Assembly: GCA_047621345.1 (NCBI GenBank)
Contig: JBLHLW010000012.1
Location: 15,158-79,157 of the forward strand
From: Actimicrobium sp047621345
GTDB lineage: Bacteria > Pseudomonadota > Gammaproteobacteria > Burkholderiales > Burkholderiaceae_D
Length of the DNA stretch: 64,000 nt
Direction: 5' to 3'
The notes under the pieces are model-generated. The model did not search any database and had not been told where the DNA came from. It saw only the letters and a list, made by a program, of their open reading frames with translations. Positions 15,896 to 24,254 of the stretch are shown here, in pieces (the first letter of the stretch is position 1; each line of letters opens with the position of its first letter). The translations under genes and the position numbers were made by a program.

Positions 15896-17224
15896 ATGAC
15901 GCCTGTCGAATTGATTGTCTTACTCTTGCTGGTGGTCGTGATTGCACTGCAGATCTTGCTGCTGGTGCGTGCTCGCGGCAGCGACATCGCGCCCCAACTG
16001 CAGCAGCAGGAGTTGGCCGCCGAGCGTCTCGAACGTCAGGTTCAGGCCTCGGCACAAGCCACCCGCGTTGAGCTGGGCAGCAACTTCGCCCATTTCCAGC
16101 AAACCCTGTCGGCGCAGTTGACCACACTCAATGGCGCGATCGCGCAGCAGGCACACAGTGGTCGTGAGGAACAGGCGCTGGGGCTCAAACGCTTCGGCGA
16201 TACGTTGCAGCAAACCCTGGCGACGCTGACCGAATCCAACGCCCAGCGCCTGCTCGAAGTGCGCGCCACGCTGGAAGAAAAAATCAAGGACCTGCAGACC
16301 GACAATGGCGCGCGGCTTGAAGAGATGCGCAAGACCGTCGATGAAAAACTCCACGCCACGCTCGAACAGCGCCTGGGTGAGTCGTTCAAGCTCGTGTCTG
16401 ACCGGCTCGAAAAAGTCCATCAGGGCCTTGGCGAAATGCAGCAGTTAGCCATCGGCGTGGGCGATCTCAAGCGCGTCCTGACCAACGTCAAGACGCGCGG
16501 TACCTGGGGCGAAGTGCAGCTCGAAATGCTGCTCGAGCAAGTGCTCACGCCCGAGCAGTACGCCAAGAATGTCGAGACTGTGCCCGGCTCCGGCGAGCGC
16601 GTTGAATTCGCCATCAAATTGCCGGGACAGGACCATGGCAACACACCGGTCTGGATGCCGATTGATGCCAAGTTTCCGAAAGAGCAGTACGAGCGCCTGT
16701 CGGATGCTGCCGATCGCGCCGATGCCGAAGGCGTCGCCACGGCCGGTCGCGAACTCGAGCGCGTGATTCGTGGCGAGGCCAAGACGATCGCTGACAAATA
16801 CCTGTCACCACCATTGACCACCGATTTTGCGATCCTGTTTCTACCGACCGAAGGGCTGTATGCCGAAGTCATGCGCCGGCCCGGACTGGCCGACGACATG
16901 CAGCGCGTGCACAGGGTGAGCATTGCCGGTCCGTCGACGTTGTCGGCGTTGCTCAACAGTCTGCAGATGGGGTTTCGCACGCTCGCGCTGGAGAAGCGCT
17001 CGTCCGAAGTCTGGCAGGTGCTGGGTGCGGTGAAAACCGAATTCGGCAAGTTTGGCGACGTCTTGTCGGCCACGCGGGTGGCGCTGGAACGCGCGGCCAA
17101 GAATATTGAAAATGCCGAAGTGCGCAGCCGGCAGATGGCGCGCAAACTCAAGTCGGTTGAAGCATTGCCAGCGGCACAGGCAGAGCAATTGCTGGGTGCT
17201 GCAGAGGACGTGGCGCCCGATTAG
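15896..17224 (+). CDS. rmuC: DNA recombination protein RmuC
   Basis: 442 residues. One N-terminal membrane helix (about 5-25), a long coiled coil (about 30-175) and the RmuC nuclease-like domain (about 180-400: GDLKRVLTNVKTRGTWGEVQ, MPIDAKFPKEQYERL). RmuC limits recombination at inverted repeats and is thought to cut DNA; the membrane anchor and coiled coil are typical. The start follows a GAAAAGATGAA context with a weak ribosome-binding site. It is followed by the guanidine-II riboswitch of sugE. Confidence 0.93.
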   Translation: MTPVELIVLLLLVVVIALQILLLVRARGSDIAPQLQQQELAAERLERQVQASAQATRVELGSNFAHFQQTLSAQLTTLNGAIAQQAHSGREEQALGLKRFGDTLQQTLATLTESNAQRLLEVRATLEEKIKDLQTDNGARLEEMRKTVDEKLHATLEQRLGESFKLVSDRLEKVHQGLGEMQQLAIGVGDLKRVLTNVKTRGTWGEVQLEMLLEQVLTPEQYAKNVETVPGSGERVEFAIKLPGQDHGNTPVWMPIDAKFPKEQYERLSDAADRADAEGVATAGRELERVIRGEAKTIADKYLSPPLTTDFAILFLPTEGLYAEVMRRPGLADDMQRVHRVSIAGPSTLSALLNSLQMGFRTLALEKRSSEVWQVLGAVKTEFGKFGDVLSATRVALERAAKNIENAEVRSRQMARKLKSVEALPAAQAEQLLGAAEDVAPD

Positions 17225-17245
17225 CGCGCCGCAGCGTGTCAGGAA

Positions 17246-17307
17246 GTGAGGACGACCTCACCGCTCCATCCCGATCCGGAAGACGGCTTCCCTGTCACGA
17301 TGAGGTG
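17246..17307 (+). promoter_or_regulatory. Guanidine-II (mini-ykkC) riboswitch
   Basis: Two hairpins with the diagnostic ACGR loops: GTGAGG-ACGA-CCTCAC (17246-17261) and GGAAG-ACGG-CTTCC (17278-17291), 16 nt apart. The Shine-Dalgarno region TGAGGTG (17301-17307) is complementary to the 3' arm of the first hairpin (ACCTCA). Without guanidine that arm can mask the ribosome site, and with guanidine the two hairpins dimerise through their loops and free it. This is the known translational mechanism of the class. The downstream gene encodes an SMR protein of the guanidinium exporter type. Confidence 0.92.
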
Positions 17308-17311
17308 CTTG

Positions 17312-17632
17312 ATGAACTGGATATTGCTGGTCTGTGCAGGACTGCTTGAAATTTGCTGGGCCGTTGGCCTGAAATACACCGAAGGATTCACCCGGCTGTG
17401 GCCATCGGTATTGACTGTGCTGGCCATCAGCGTCAGCCTCGGCTTACTCGGCATCGCCATGAAAACCCTGCCTGCCGATACGGCCTATGCGGTTTGGGTC
17501 AGCATCGGTATCGTCGGTACCGCACTAGTGGGCATGTTTTTTCTGGGCGAGCCAGTCAGTGCCGGGCGGTTGTTCAGCTTGGCACTGATCATCGCCGGCG
17601 TAATCGGCCTCAAGCTGTCATCGGTGGCCTGA
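17312..17632 (+). CDS. sugE: Guanidinium exporter, SMR family (SugE/Gdx)
   Basis: 106 residues and four membrane helices. The N-terminal MNWILLVCAGLLEICWAVGL carries the essential Glu14 equivalent, and the GLKYTEGFTRLWPS and AVWVSIGIVG segments match SugE/Gdx rather than the drug-exporting EmrE branch. It exports guanidinium in exchange for protons. The start at 17312 is the ATG next to TGAGGTG. Control by the guanidine-II riboswitch directly upstream makes the substrate assignment unusually secure for this family. Its stop codon abuts that of the convergent AEC gene. Confidence 0.94.
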   Translation: MNWILLVCAGLLEICWAVGLKYTEGFTRLWPSVLTVLAISVSLGLLGIAMKTLPADTAYAVWVSIGIVGTALVGMFFLGEPVSAGRLFSLALIIAGVIGLKLSSVA

Positions 17633-18538
17633 TTAGCGCAGACCTAACCATAGTCCCAGCGGAACGAACAACAGCGCAGCCAGGTTACCGATCATGACGA
17701 TGGAGGCCACCTTGTCCGGTTCCTGCTGGTAGCGTTCAGCGATCATGAAGCAGAACACGGCTGGCGGCAGTGCGGCAAACAGAAAAAGTTGTCCGCGTTG
17801 CGCTGGACTCAGCGTGAGCACTTGATCCAATCCAAGTGCCACCAGCAGACCGGCCACGGGACAGACGATGGCCCCGACCACGCCAATCCTCCAGCTATCA
17901 AAACGGATATCGAGCATCCGCACACCCAGTGCGAACAGCATGATCGGAATGCTGGCGTCGCCCAGTAATTTCATGCCCTGAAACAGCGGTGCCGGAATCG
18001 GAATCCGCAACAGCGCAAAAAACAGTCCGGCAAACATCGCCAGCATCATCGGATTTTTCAGGAAAGCCCACGGCGAGACATGTTGCTTGCCACCGGTCTC
18101 GATGATCTTGATGCCAAGGGTGAAGTACACCACATTGCACGCCATGAACATCGCCACCGCAGCCGACAAGCCGCTGGGGCCGAACGCCAGCACTGCCAGC
18201 GGCAAGCCCATGTTGCCGCAATTGTTGTACATCATCGGGGGCAAAAAGGTCCGCATGTCGTACCCGAGCAAGCGGGCGACCGGCCATGCCAGCAAGCCCG
18301 AGCCGAGCGCTACCAGTGCGCCGCTGGCAATGAGGCTGGCGTTTTGGGCCAGGTTGAAATCCTGCGCCGCCAGTGCCGTAAAGACCAGCAGCGGGCAGAG
18401 CGCATCCATGCTCACCGTATTGACGGCAATCATGTCCACCTTGACGGCAGCGCCGCGCACACGGCCGTAGCCATAGCCAATCGCGATAATGAAAAACACC
18501 GGCAAGATGATGCCGAGAATGCGGTCGAAAATTTCCAT
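17633..18538 (-). CDS. AEC-family transporter (auxin efflux carrier fold)
   Basis: 301 residues with about ten hydrophobic helices in two halves, including the MMYNNCGNMGLPLAVLAFG motif of the AEC family and MLFALGVRML. Family members export or exchange carboxylates such as malate and malonate; the substrate here is unknown. The ATG at 18538 is preferred to a TTG three codons upstream. It is convergent with sugE with no spacer, and its upstream side opens into a repeat block. Confidence 0.87.
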   Translation of the reverse strand: MEIFDRILGIILPVFFIIAIGYGYGRVRGAAVKVDMIAVNTVSMDALCPLLVFTALAAQDFNLAQNASLIASGALVALGSGLLAWPVARLLGYDMRTFLPPMMYNNCGNMGLPLAVLAFGPSGLSAAVAMFMACNVVYFTLGIKIIETGGKQHVSPWAFLKNPMMLAMFAGLFFALLRIPIPAPLFQGMKLLGDASIPIMLFALGVRMLDIRFDSWRIGVVGAIVCPVAGLLVALGLDQVLTLSPAQRGQLFLFAALPPAVFCFMIAERYQQEPDKVASIVMIGNLAALLFVPLGLWLGLR

Positions 18539-18556
18539 GTGGTCCAATTAGTTCGC

Positions 18557-19022
18557 CCGCGTGGGCTTGGTTGGGCGGGCACGGGCGTCTGTGCTCATAC
18601 GCGCGCACTTGGTTGGGCGGGCACGGGTGTTGGTGCCCACGCGTGCACACCACCGACTGGCAGGTATGGACCAACCTCTCCAATTCGCGCGCGTGGGCAC
18701 AACGGACCGTGCCCACCCTACCATTCGTCGGTTTGTGCCAACGCGCGTGCATCACCGCATGCGTTTGCCGGTTGACGGATCACACCTCGATCAAGCCATG
18801 TCGCACGGCGATCAGTTTGGTAGGGTGGGCACGGGTGTTCGTGCCCACGCGTGCGCACCACCGACTGGCAAGTATGGACCGACCTCTCCAATTCGCGCGC
18901 GTGGGCACAACGGACCGTGCCCACCCTACCATTCGTCGGTTTGTGCCAACGCGTGTGCACCACCGCATGCGTTTGCCGGTTGACGGATCACACCTCGATC
19001 AAGCCATGTCGCACGGCGATCA
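18557..19022. repeat. Hairpin-repeat block with a 194-bp tandem duplication
   Basis: Copies at 18621-18814 and 18829-19022 are nearly identical, at an offset of 208 bp. Each contains two hairpins with arms GTGGGCAC/GTGCCCAC followed by CCTAC and the same spacer. The right copy includes the last 35 bases of the response-regulator gene (18988-19022), so the left copy carries a silent duplicate of that gene end at 18780-18814. At 18568-18640 a shorter unit with TTGGTTGGGCGGGCACGGG is repeated about 42 bp apart. No real gene is seen between 18539 and 18987; frames read through the repeats by chance. Confidence 0.85.
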
Positions 19023-19647
19023 ATGCCAGTTCGGCCTGATTACCTGCACCGAGTTTCTGCTTGACGTTATACAGGTGCGTACCCGCAGTACGCGGAGAAA
19101 TGTTCAAGTCAATCGCGATCTGGTTGACTGACAAGCCTTTAGCCAGCTGAATAAAAACACCAAATTCGCGTTCGGACAAAATCTCCAGCGGATTTTTGGC
19201 GCCATCGAATTCTTGCAGCGCCATCCGCTGCGACACATGCGCATCGAGGTACATGCGCCCACTGGCAACCTGCCGGATGGCGTGGATCAGTTCATCCGGC
19301 GCGCTGCGCTTGGACAAGTAGCCCAGCGCGCCGGCCTTGAGCATGAAGCGCACGTAACTCGGGTTTTCGTGCGACGACAGGCCGAGCACCTTGAGGTGCT
19401 TGTTGCGGGCGAGGAGGCGGCGTGTGGCATCGACACCGGTGCTGCCATCGCCGAAGGAAATATCCATTACCACCACGTCCGGCTGGCAGGTCTGCAATTG
19501 CAGATAGGCCGCATCGGCCGAGTCGGCTTCGGCAATGACGCGGATATCGGGTGTGGCATCAAGCAGCATCCGAAAACCAAAGCGCACGACCATGTGGTCA
19601 TCGACCAGCATGACGGTCACAGGTTTGTTCATGCCAGAGTGGCTCAT
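18988..19647 (-). CDS. NarL/UhpA-type response regulator
   Basis: 219 residues: receiver domain (about 10-127; Asp62 in VVVMDISFG, DD at 16-17, Lys near 113 in GYLSKRS) and LuxR helix-turn-helix (about 152-212; LSEREFGVFIQLAKGLSVNQ). Its start overlaps the kinase stop by 4 nt, so the two are one unit. The HTH start motif reads LSEREF rather than LTxREx, a mild variant. The C-terminal ten codons lie inside the duplicated repeat, so the original 3' neighbourhood has been rearranged. Targets are unknown. Confidence 0.9.
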   Translation of the reverse strand: MSHSGMNKPVTVMLVDDHMVVRFGFRMLLDATPDIRVIAEADSADAAYLQLQTCQPDVVVMDISFGDGSTGVDATRRLLARNKHLKVLGLSSHENPSYVRFMLKAGALGYLSKRSAPDELIHAIRQVASGRMYLDAHVSQRMALQEFDGAKNPLEILSEREFGVFIQLAKGLSVNQIAIDLNISPRTAGTHLYNVKQKLGAGNQAELALIAVRHGLIEV

Positions 19648-21035
19648 GCGGCAGTTTCTTTCATTGGTATCGTCAGTTCGACCAGCAGACCGCCTTGTTC
19701 ACCCGGCTGAAAACGCAACGTGCCACCTAGCGATTCGGCCCGTTCCTGCATGCCGCGCACGCCGTAATGACCGGCGCGGATTAACGTCTTGGGGGCCCCG
19801 TTGCCATCGTCGCCGATAGACAGGCAGAGGTTGTCGTCATGCCGCCGCAACCAGACCATGGCGTGCGCTGCGCCGGCATGACGGATCACGTTGGTCAGCG
19901 CTTCCTGAGCAATCCGGTACAACGCGATTTCGATCGGTTCGGACAGGACGGGCAGGTCGTCATCGGACCGGAACGTAATTCCGAGCGCCGGATGGGCGAG
20001 TTGCAGTTCAGTGATCAGGTCGCGCAGCGCATCGGCCAGCCCCATGCCATCAAGCTGGATTGGCCGCAGCCGCGGAATCATTCGGTGTAGTGCATCGGCG
20101 GTCGAACCGGCCGTGTCGAACAGCATCTGTATGCTGCGCTGGCTCATCCCATCGCGGATCGCCGTTTGCTGCATCAGCGACTTGGCAATGCTGCGGATCG
20201 CGGTCAGCGACTGCCCCAGTTCGTCGTGCAGTTCACGCGCCAATGCAGCGCGTTCTTCTTCGATACGCTGATGCAGCAGCGTCGTGAATTCGCGTTGCGC
20301 CGCGAGTCGGGCCTGGACGTCGGCGCTAGTCTGGCGGACCTGCATGTTTTCTTCGACAGCTTGCGCCATGCGGTTGAACGTACGGCCCAGCTCGCCGGCT
20401 TCGCGCCCGGCCAGCGGCGGCAGACGGACCGTGTGTTCACCACGTTCGATCGCACGCAATCCATTCTGGATGCTATCGAGCGGTGCCAGCCAGCGGCCGA
20501 CGATGACGAATACCAGTAGATCGGCCACCAGTAGCAGCAAGGCTTCGACCAGTACGACGCGCTTGAGATCATCCCAGGCATCGAGTACCGAGCGGGTCGG
20601 GTTGGGTGTCACAATCAACTGACCGCCGGCCAGTACGATGGTGGTCGCTGGCAGATGCGGCGTGACCATCGCTTCATACCAGTCTGGCGCATCGCGCCCG
20701 GCTTTGTAGGTCGAGGGTGGCGAAGCATAAATGATCCGTCCCGACTGATCCTGCAAGCGGATTTCATTGGCGCGGACCCGGCCAGTTTCTTGCAAAAAGC
20801 CGCCAAGTTGTTCCAGTCCGCCCATCGCCGACAGCCAGGTAATGCGACCCAGCAGTTGTGCTGCAATACGGTTTGATGCTTCGATTTCTTCGCGGACGCT
20901 AGTGCGTGCCGATTGAATTTGCACCATGACCAGCAAGCCGAGCACGAGCATGCTGATCACCCCGAAGATCAGGTTGATTTTGTGGCGCAAGCTGAGCGCG
21001 GCGGATGGTCGCAAGGAACGGGCAGGTGCAATCAT
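19644..21035 (-). CDS. NarX/UhpB-type sensor histidine kinase
   Basis: 463 residues: a membrane helix (about 18-45), a periplasmic domain (~45-150), a second helix (~160-185), HAMP (~185-240), HisKA_3 dimerisation with the phospho-acceptor in ARELHDELGQSL (His near 268), and a HATPase domain (about 350-455, GDDGNGAPK and GHYGVRGMQERAESLGG). The periplasmic segment is the small alpha/beta type found in LapD/MoxY-like sensors. It pairs with the regulator that follows. The divergent YeiH-like exporter gene on its 5' side may be a target. Confidence 0.9.
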   Translation of the reverse strand: MIAPARSLRPSAALSLRHKINLIFGVISMLVLGLLVMVQIQSARTSVREEIEASNRIAAQLLGRITWLSAMGGLEQLGGFLQETGRVRANEIRLQDQSGRIIYASPPSTYKAGRDAPDWYEAMVTPHLPATTIVLAGGQLIVTPNPTRSVLDAWDDLKRVVLVEALLLLVADLLVFVIVGRWLAPLDSIQNGLRAIERGEHTVRLPPLAGREAGELGRTFNRMAQAVEENMQVRQTSADVQARLAAQREFTTLLHQRIEEERAALARELHDELGQSLTAIRSIAKSLMQQTAIRDGMSQRSIQMLFDTAGSTADALHRMIPRLRPIQLDGMGLADALRDLITELQLAHPALGITFRSDDDLPVLSEPIEIALYRIAQEALTNVIRHAGAAHAMVWLRRHDDNLCLSIGDDGNGAPKTLIRAGHYGVRGMQERAESLGGTLRFQPGEQGGLLVELTIPMKETAA

Positions 21036-21206
21036 GCGGCATTCTACCGGCCATGACGGTGCTGACTGAGGATGAATTTTACGGGGTGCATTGAACTACC
21101 GGTTTTGCAGGTAACGATCAGTCAGACGATGCGTTTTCATTCGGTCGGACAAGCCGCTACAGTTGATCGCATCGGGGCTGTCATGGTCCTGCGCCTGGAG
21201 ACTAAG

Positions 21207-22289
21207 ATGACCACTACCGCACTGCTGATGCCGCCCGCTAGCATTGATCGCCGCCTCACGTTATTGCCGGGATTGTTGTTGAGCGCAGCGATTGCGACCG
21301 TGGCGATGGAACTGGGCAAGCTGGCCGTGTTTTCCGGTCACGGCATGAGTGCTCTGACACTCGCGATACTGATTGGCATCGTGCTTGGCAATAGCTTCTC
21401 GCCACGCATCGCCTTGGCCAGTGCGGCGGGCGTGCAGTTCTCCAAGCAGAATTTACTGCGCGTGGGTATCGTCCTGTATGGCTTGCGCCTGACGATGCAA
21501 CAGATCGGCGAGGTCGGCGTGGCCGGTGTGGTGATCGATGCGCTGGTGCTGTGTTCGACCTTCGGGCTGGCGCTGTTCCTTGGCGTCAAAGTGTTCCGGC
21601 TTGAGCGCGATACCGCGATCCTGATCGGTGCGGGCAGTTCCATCTGCGGCGCAGCCGCGGTACTGGCGACCGAGCCGGTCTTGCAGGCCCGCAGCGAACA
21701 GGTGACGGTGGCGGTGTCGACGGTGGTGGTATTTGGCACGCTGGCGATTTTTTTATATCCGCTGCTGTTTCAGCTCAACCTGCATTGGCAGGTGCTGGAT
21801 GTGACGCCGGCGACGTTTGGCATTTACATCGGATCGACGCTGCACGAAGTCGCCCAAGTGGTAGCCGCGGCACGCTCGGTTAGCGATGAGGCAGCCAATA
21901 CTGCTGTGATTGCCAAGATGGTCCGCGTGATGATGCTCGCGCCATTCCTGATTGCCTTGTCGGCTTACGTGACCCGCTCCCGGCGTGCTGCCAGCACTAG
22001 CGAGGCAAGCGCACCGGGCCGACTTGCCGTGCCGTGGTTTGCTTTCCTTTTTATTGCCGTCGTCGGTTTCAATTCGCTGGCATTGTTGCCACCTGCGCTG
22101 GTGACGGTACTCATCGATATCGATACGTTCTTGCTGGCGATGGCCATGGCCGCGCTCGGCCTTGGTACCCGATTGTCGGCGATCCGTCAGGCCGGTGCGC
22201 GGCCGTTACTGCTGGCGGCGTTGCTGTTCACGTGGCTCATTGGGGGTGGGGCGCTCATCAACCGGTACGTGATGCACTGGTTGGCTTGA
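21207..22289 (+). CDS. YeiH-family putative sulfate exporter
   Basis: 360 residues, about ten helices, with the family blocks VGIVLYGLRLTMQQIGEVG, GAGSSICGAAAVLATEPV and GSTLHEVAQVVAA. The family (Cons_hypoth698) is annotated as putative sulfate exporters; direct evidence is scarce, so the substrate is uncertain. ATG 21207 is chosen because CTGGAG (21195-21200) sits 6 nt before it and because upstream in-frame codons would add an atypical tail. It is divergent from the kinase gene, sharing a 170-bp promoter region. Confidence 0.85.
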   Translation: MTTTALLMPPASIDRRLTLLPGLLLSAAIATVAMELGKLAVFSGHGMSALTLAILIGIVLGNSFSPRIALASAAGVQFSKQNLLRVGIVLYGLRLTMQQIGEVGVAGVVIDALVLCSTFGLALFLGVKVFRLERDTAILIGAGSSICGAAAVLATEPVLQARSEQVTVAVSTVVVFGTLAIFLYPLLFQLNLHWQVLDVTPATFGIYIGSTLHEVAQVVAAARSVSDEAANTAVIAKMVRVMMLAPFLIALSAYVTRSRRAASTSEASAPGRLAVPWFAFLFIAVVGFNSLALLPPALVTVLIDIDTFLLAMAMAALGLGTRLSAIRQAGARPLLLAALLFTWLIGGGALINRYVMHWLA

Positions 22290-22351
22290 AAGAAGTCATC
22301 ATTCCCGGTGTGAACACGATCCAGCGCAACGAGGCGACGCGGGAGGGGCGT

Positions 22352-22515
22352 TCAGTCATCTGCACGTGATGCCATTTCACCTACGTGCAAAGCAATGGCC
22401 AACGAGGCGGTCAGTCCGGGCGATTCAATGCCAAACAGATTGATCAAGCCGGGAATGCCGTGTTCAGCCGGACCCTGAATGCAAAAATCGACTTCCTCTG
22501 CGCTACTGGTCAGTT
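22352..22515 (-). pseudogene. C-terminal remnant of an FAD-dependent oxidoreductase
   Basis: About 50 codons remain. They encode CIQGPAEHGIPGLINLFGIE and SPGLTASLAIALHVGEMAS, the C-terminal FAD-binding motif typical of L-2-hydroxyglutarate oxidase (LhgO)-like amino-acid oxidases, ending in a normal stop codon. The rest of the gene is missing: upstream (higher coordinates) homology ends where the ISL3 remnant begins. The intact N-terminal part is not found further right, so a deletion accompanied the insertion. Confidence 0.7.
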
Positions 22516-22534
22516 TTCTTGGACGCGACGCTGT

Positions 22535-22831
22535 TGGCTCGAGCCGTTCAAACGTCTGGCAAGCACGCTGACGGCGTATCTGCCGGGCATTGTGCGCGGC
22601 ATGCTTGACGGGCGCAGCAATGCGTATGTAGAAGCAATGAACGGCTTGCTTCAGCAAACCAAAACTGCCGCACGCGGCTTCCGCACTGTCTCCAATTTTG
22701 TGGCTATCGCATATCTGCGTATGGGTAAACTTACGCGCTTGCTGAAGAGCCTATTTGCGCTGGCGGTATCACGCGGGCACGGCGTGACGCGTTATCGAGA
22801 TAGACGTCAAGTTTCACTGGACGCGGCATAG
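22535..22831 (+). pseudogene. Tail of an ISL3-family transposase
   Basis: Translation gives LPGIVRGMLDGRSNAYVEAM then NGLLQQTKTAARGFRTVSNF, the C-terminal DDE glutamate region of ISL3 transposases (SNAxVEAxNGxxxxxKxxARGFRxxxNF). The N-terminal zinc finger, HTH and first two catalytic residues are absent, so it cannot be active. The element fused to, or deleted into, the oxidoreductase gene on its left. The right end of the element is probably near 22840 (TAGAGCCC), but the matching left inverted repeat is not present. Confidence 0.75.
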
Positions 22832-22920
22832 AGCCCTTAAATTTCACACGTTGATTTGAACTAATACGGGTCAGGCTGCACTCAACCATATATTTTTAAA
22901 TCATAGGAGGCCGTTGCAAA

Positions 22921-23829
22921 ATGATGGCCATTTTACGTCAAGTAATCGTTTGGAATCAAATAATGAAAATTTCTACTTTCGCCTCGGCCAGTTTTGCGGC
23001 ATTCGCTGCGACAAAAGCAGTCGCATTTAAACCTGATCCGTCTCACAGCAATCATCAACAGAAAAATAGTGACTCTCTCAATTTAAAATACCGACTTAAG
23101 AAACTTTGGGCCAATGGAAATAATAACGCAGGTGATTTAAGTGAATTTTTAGGTAATAACAATGATCCTAATGCATTGGCGGCGTTTAAAGATGTTATGA
23201 ATGATGATATGGATTCCCTAAAAAAGCGCTTGGAGAATGGTTTGAACCCGGATATAAAGTTTTTTGGTGGTCAAACCATATTGCATTTAATTGCATTAAA
23301 GGGAAAAGAAAAATTTCTGGGAGATGAGCAATACCTGCCTATAGTCAGACAGTTGTGGCTAAGTGGAGGAAATTTGGATGCAGTAGACGATAGTGGAAAT
23401 ACGATATTGGATGCTTTAGGGAGCAACCAAGGTTGGGGATTGGGAGACAGTGTGGATCAGATTAAAAATATGGAAATGAATGCCTCCTTTAATCAAAAAG
23501 AGTTGGATGCGCATTTAACAGCAATTTCCTTGCAAAAAGAGCCAACCGCAAGAGGTAAGCAATGGGTCGTTACTTTGATAAAGGGCGGAGCGAATAGTGA
23601 GGTAATGACCGCTAACGGCAAACGCGTAATTGATAATATTCGAGTTAATTGGTCAAGAGCTAATAGCAAAGCATTTACTAATTTGGTATCCGCCGCAACA
23701 TTTAAAAGTGCTGCGAATAAATCAGAAAAAACTCCTTCTAAAAATGTCTTTGATGACAAGTGGAATAATGCTGTTCTTGCTTTTTATAAGGCAAGAGGGA
23801 ATGCGCAAAAACCTAACGACCCTAATTAA
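22921..23829 (+). CDS. Ankyrin-like protein of unknown function, AT-rich
   Basis: 302 residues. A hydrophobic Ala/Phe-rich N-terminus (about 15-36) suggests a signal peptide, so the protein is likely exported. Residues ~95-160 hold two ankyrin-like repeats (LKKRLENGLNPDIKFFGGQT, ILHLIALKG, then LWLSGGNLDAVDDSGNTILD). The rest is charged and Asn/Lys-rich. The gene is visibly AT-rich (A/T third positions dominate) against about 57 % GC around it. ATG 22921 follows AGGAGG by 10 nt; ATG 22963 would give a neater signal peptide but has no clear ribosome site. Located between an IS remnant and a repeat cluster, it is probably acquired. Confidence 0.7.
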   Translation: MMAILRQVIVWNQIMKISTFASASFAAFAATKAVAFKPDPSHSNHQQKNSDSLNLKYRLKKLWANGNNNAGDLSEFLGNNNDPNALAAFKDVMNDDMDSLKKRLENGLNPDIKFFGGQTILHLIALKGKEKFLGDEQYLPIVRQLWLSGGNLDAVDDSGNTILDALGSNQGWGLGDSVDQIKNMEMNASFNQKELDAHLTAISLQKEPTARGKQWVVTLIKGGANSEVMTANGKRVIDNIRVNWSRANSKAFTNLVSAATFKSAANKSEKTPSKNVFDDKWNNAVLAFYKARGNAQKPNDPN

Positions 23830-23920
23830 ATTTTCCGTACTCCGGTTCGCAAGCTATTGCGTAATCCGTCGACACGATCGGTAGGGCGCAAAAATGTAAC
23901 AGTGATGTCGAGGCTGGACT

Positions 23921-23980
23921 CTAGTTTTTCTGAATGACATCGAGGTCGATGAGCATGGCGCCGGGCAGAGCGTGGAAATT
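23921..23980 (-). pseudogene. Possible 3' fragment of a lost gene
   Basis: On the minus strand a GC-typical frame reads FHALPGAMLIDLDVIQKN followed by a stop codon. It is cut at its 5' side exactly where the GGGTCAGAGTC repeats begin. It looks like a native protein C-terminus whose remainder was deleted, but no family can be named from 18 residues. Confidence 0.3.
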
Positions 23981-23982
23981 AA

Positions 23983-24088
23983 TTAGGGTCAGAGTCAATT
24001 AAATAATTAGGGTCAGAGTCAATTAATTCTTAAAATAATTAGGGTCAGAGTCAATTAATTCTTAGATTTTAATTGACTCTGACCCTAA
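23983..24088. repeat. Cluster of three direct and one inverted 19-bp repeats
   Basis: TTAGGGTCAGAGTCAATTA occurs at 23983-24001, 24007-24025 and 24039-24057, and its reverse complement at 24070-24088. The third copy and the inverted copy can form a long hairpin with a 12-nt loop. I know GGGTCAGAGTC-type motifs as dispersed sequences near REP-associated or other mobile elements, but no transposase gene adjoins them here. The remaining 24089-24254 is AT-rich with no gene. Confidence 0.8.
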
Positions 24089-24254
24089 TATTTGGCGATC
24101 TGTTAAAAAATGTCTTGGTATTAATTGCCAAAGAGGTTTCGCTTCATCGGGAAAATCTCTCAAAGCCACGCATGTTGCGAGCGAAGCCGCACAAATTTAT
24201 GACTCAACAGTAATGTTGAATATGGGTAATTTCCTTAACTTGAGTGGATTGAGT

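Noticed and set aside
18539..18987. Several 60-140-codon frames on both strands through the repeat block
   Set aside because: They arise from the hairpin repeats and duplicate each other across the 208-bp repeat offset; none shows a protein family pattern.
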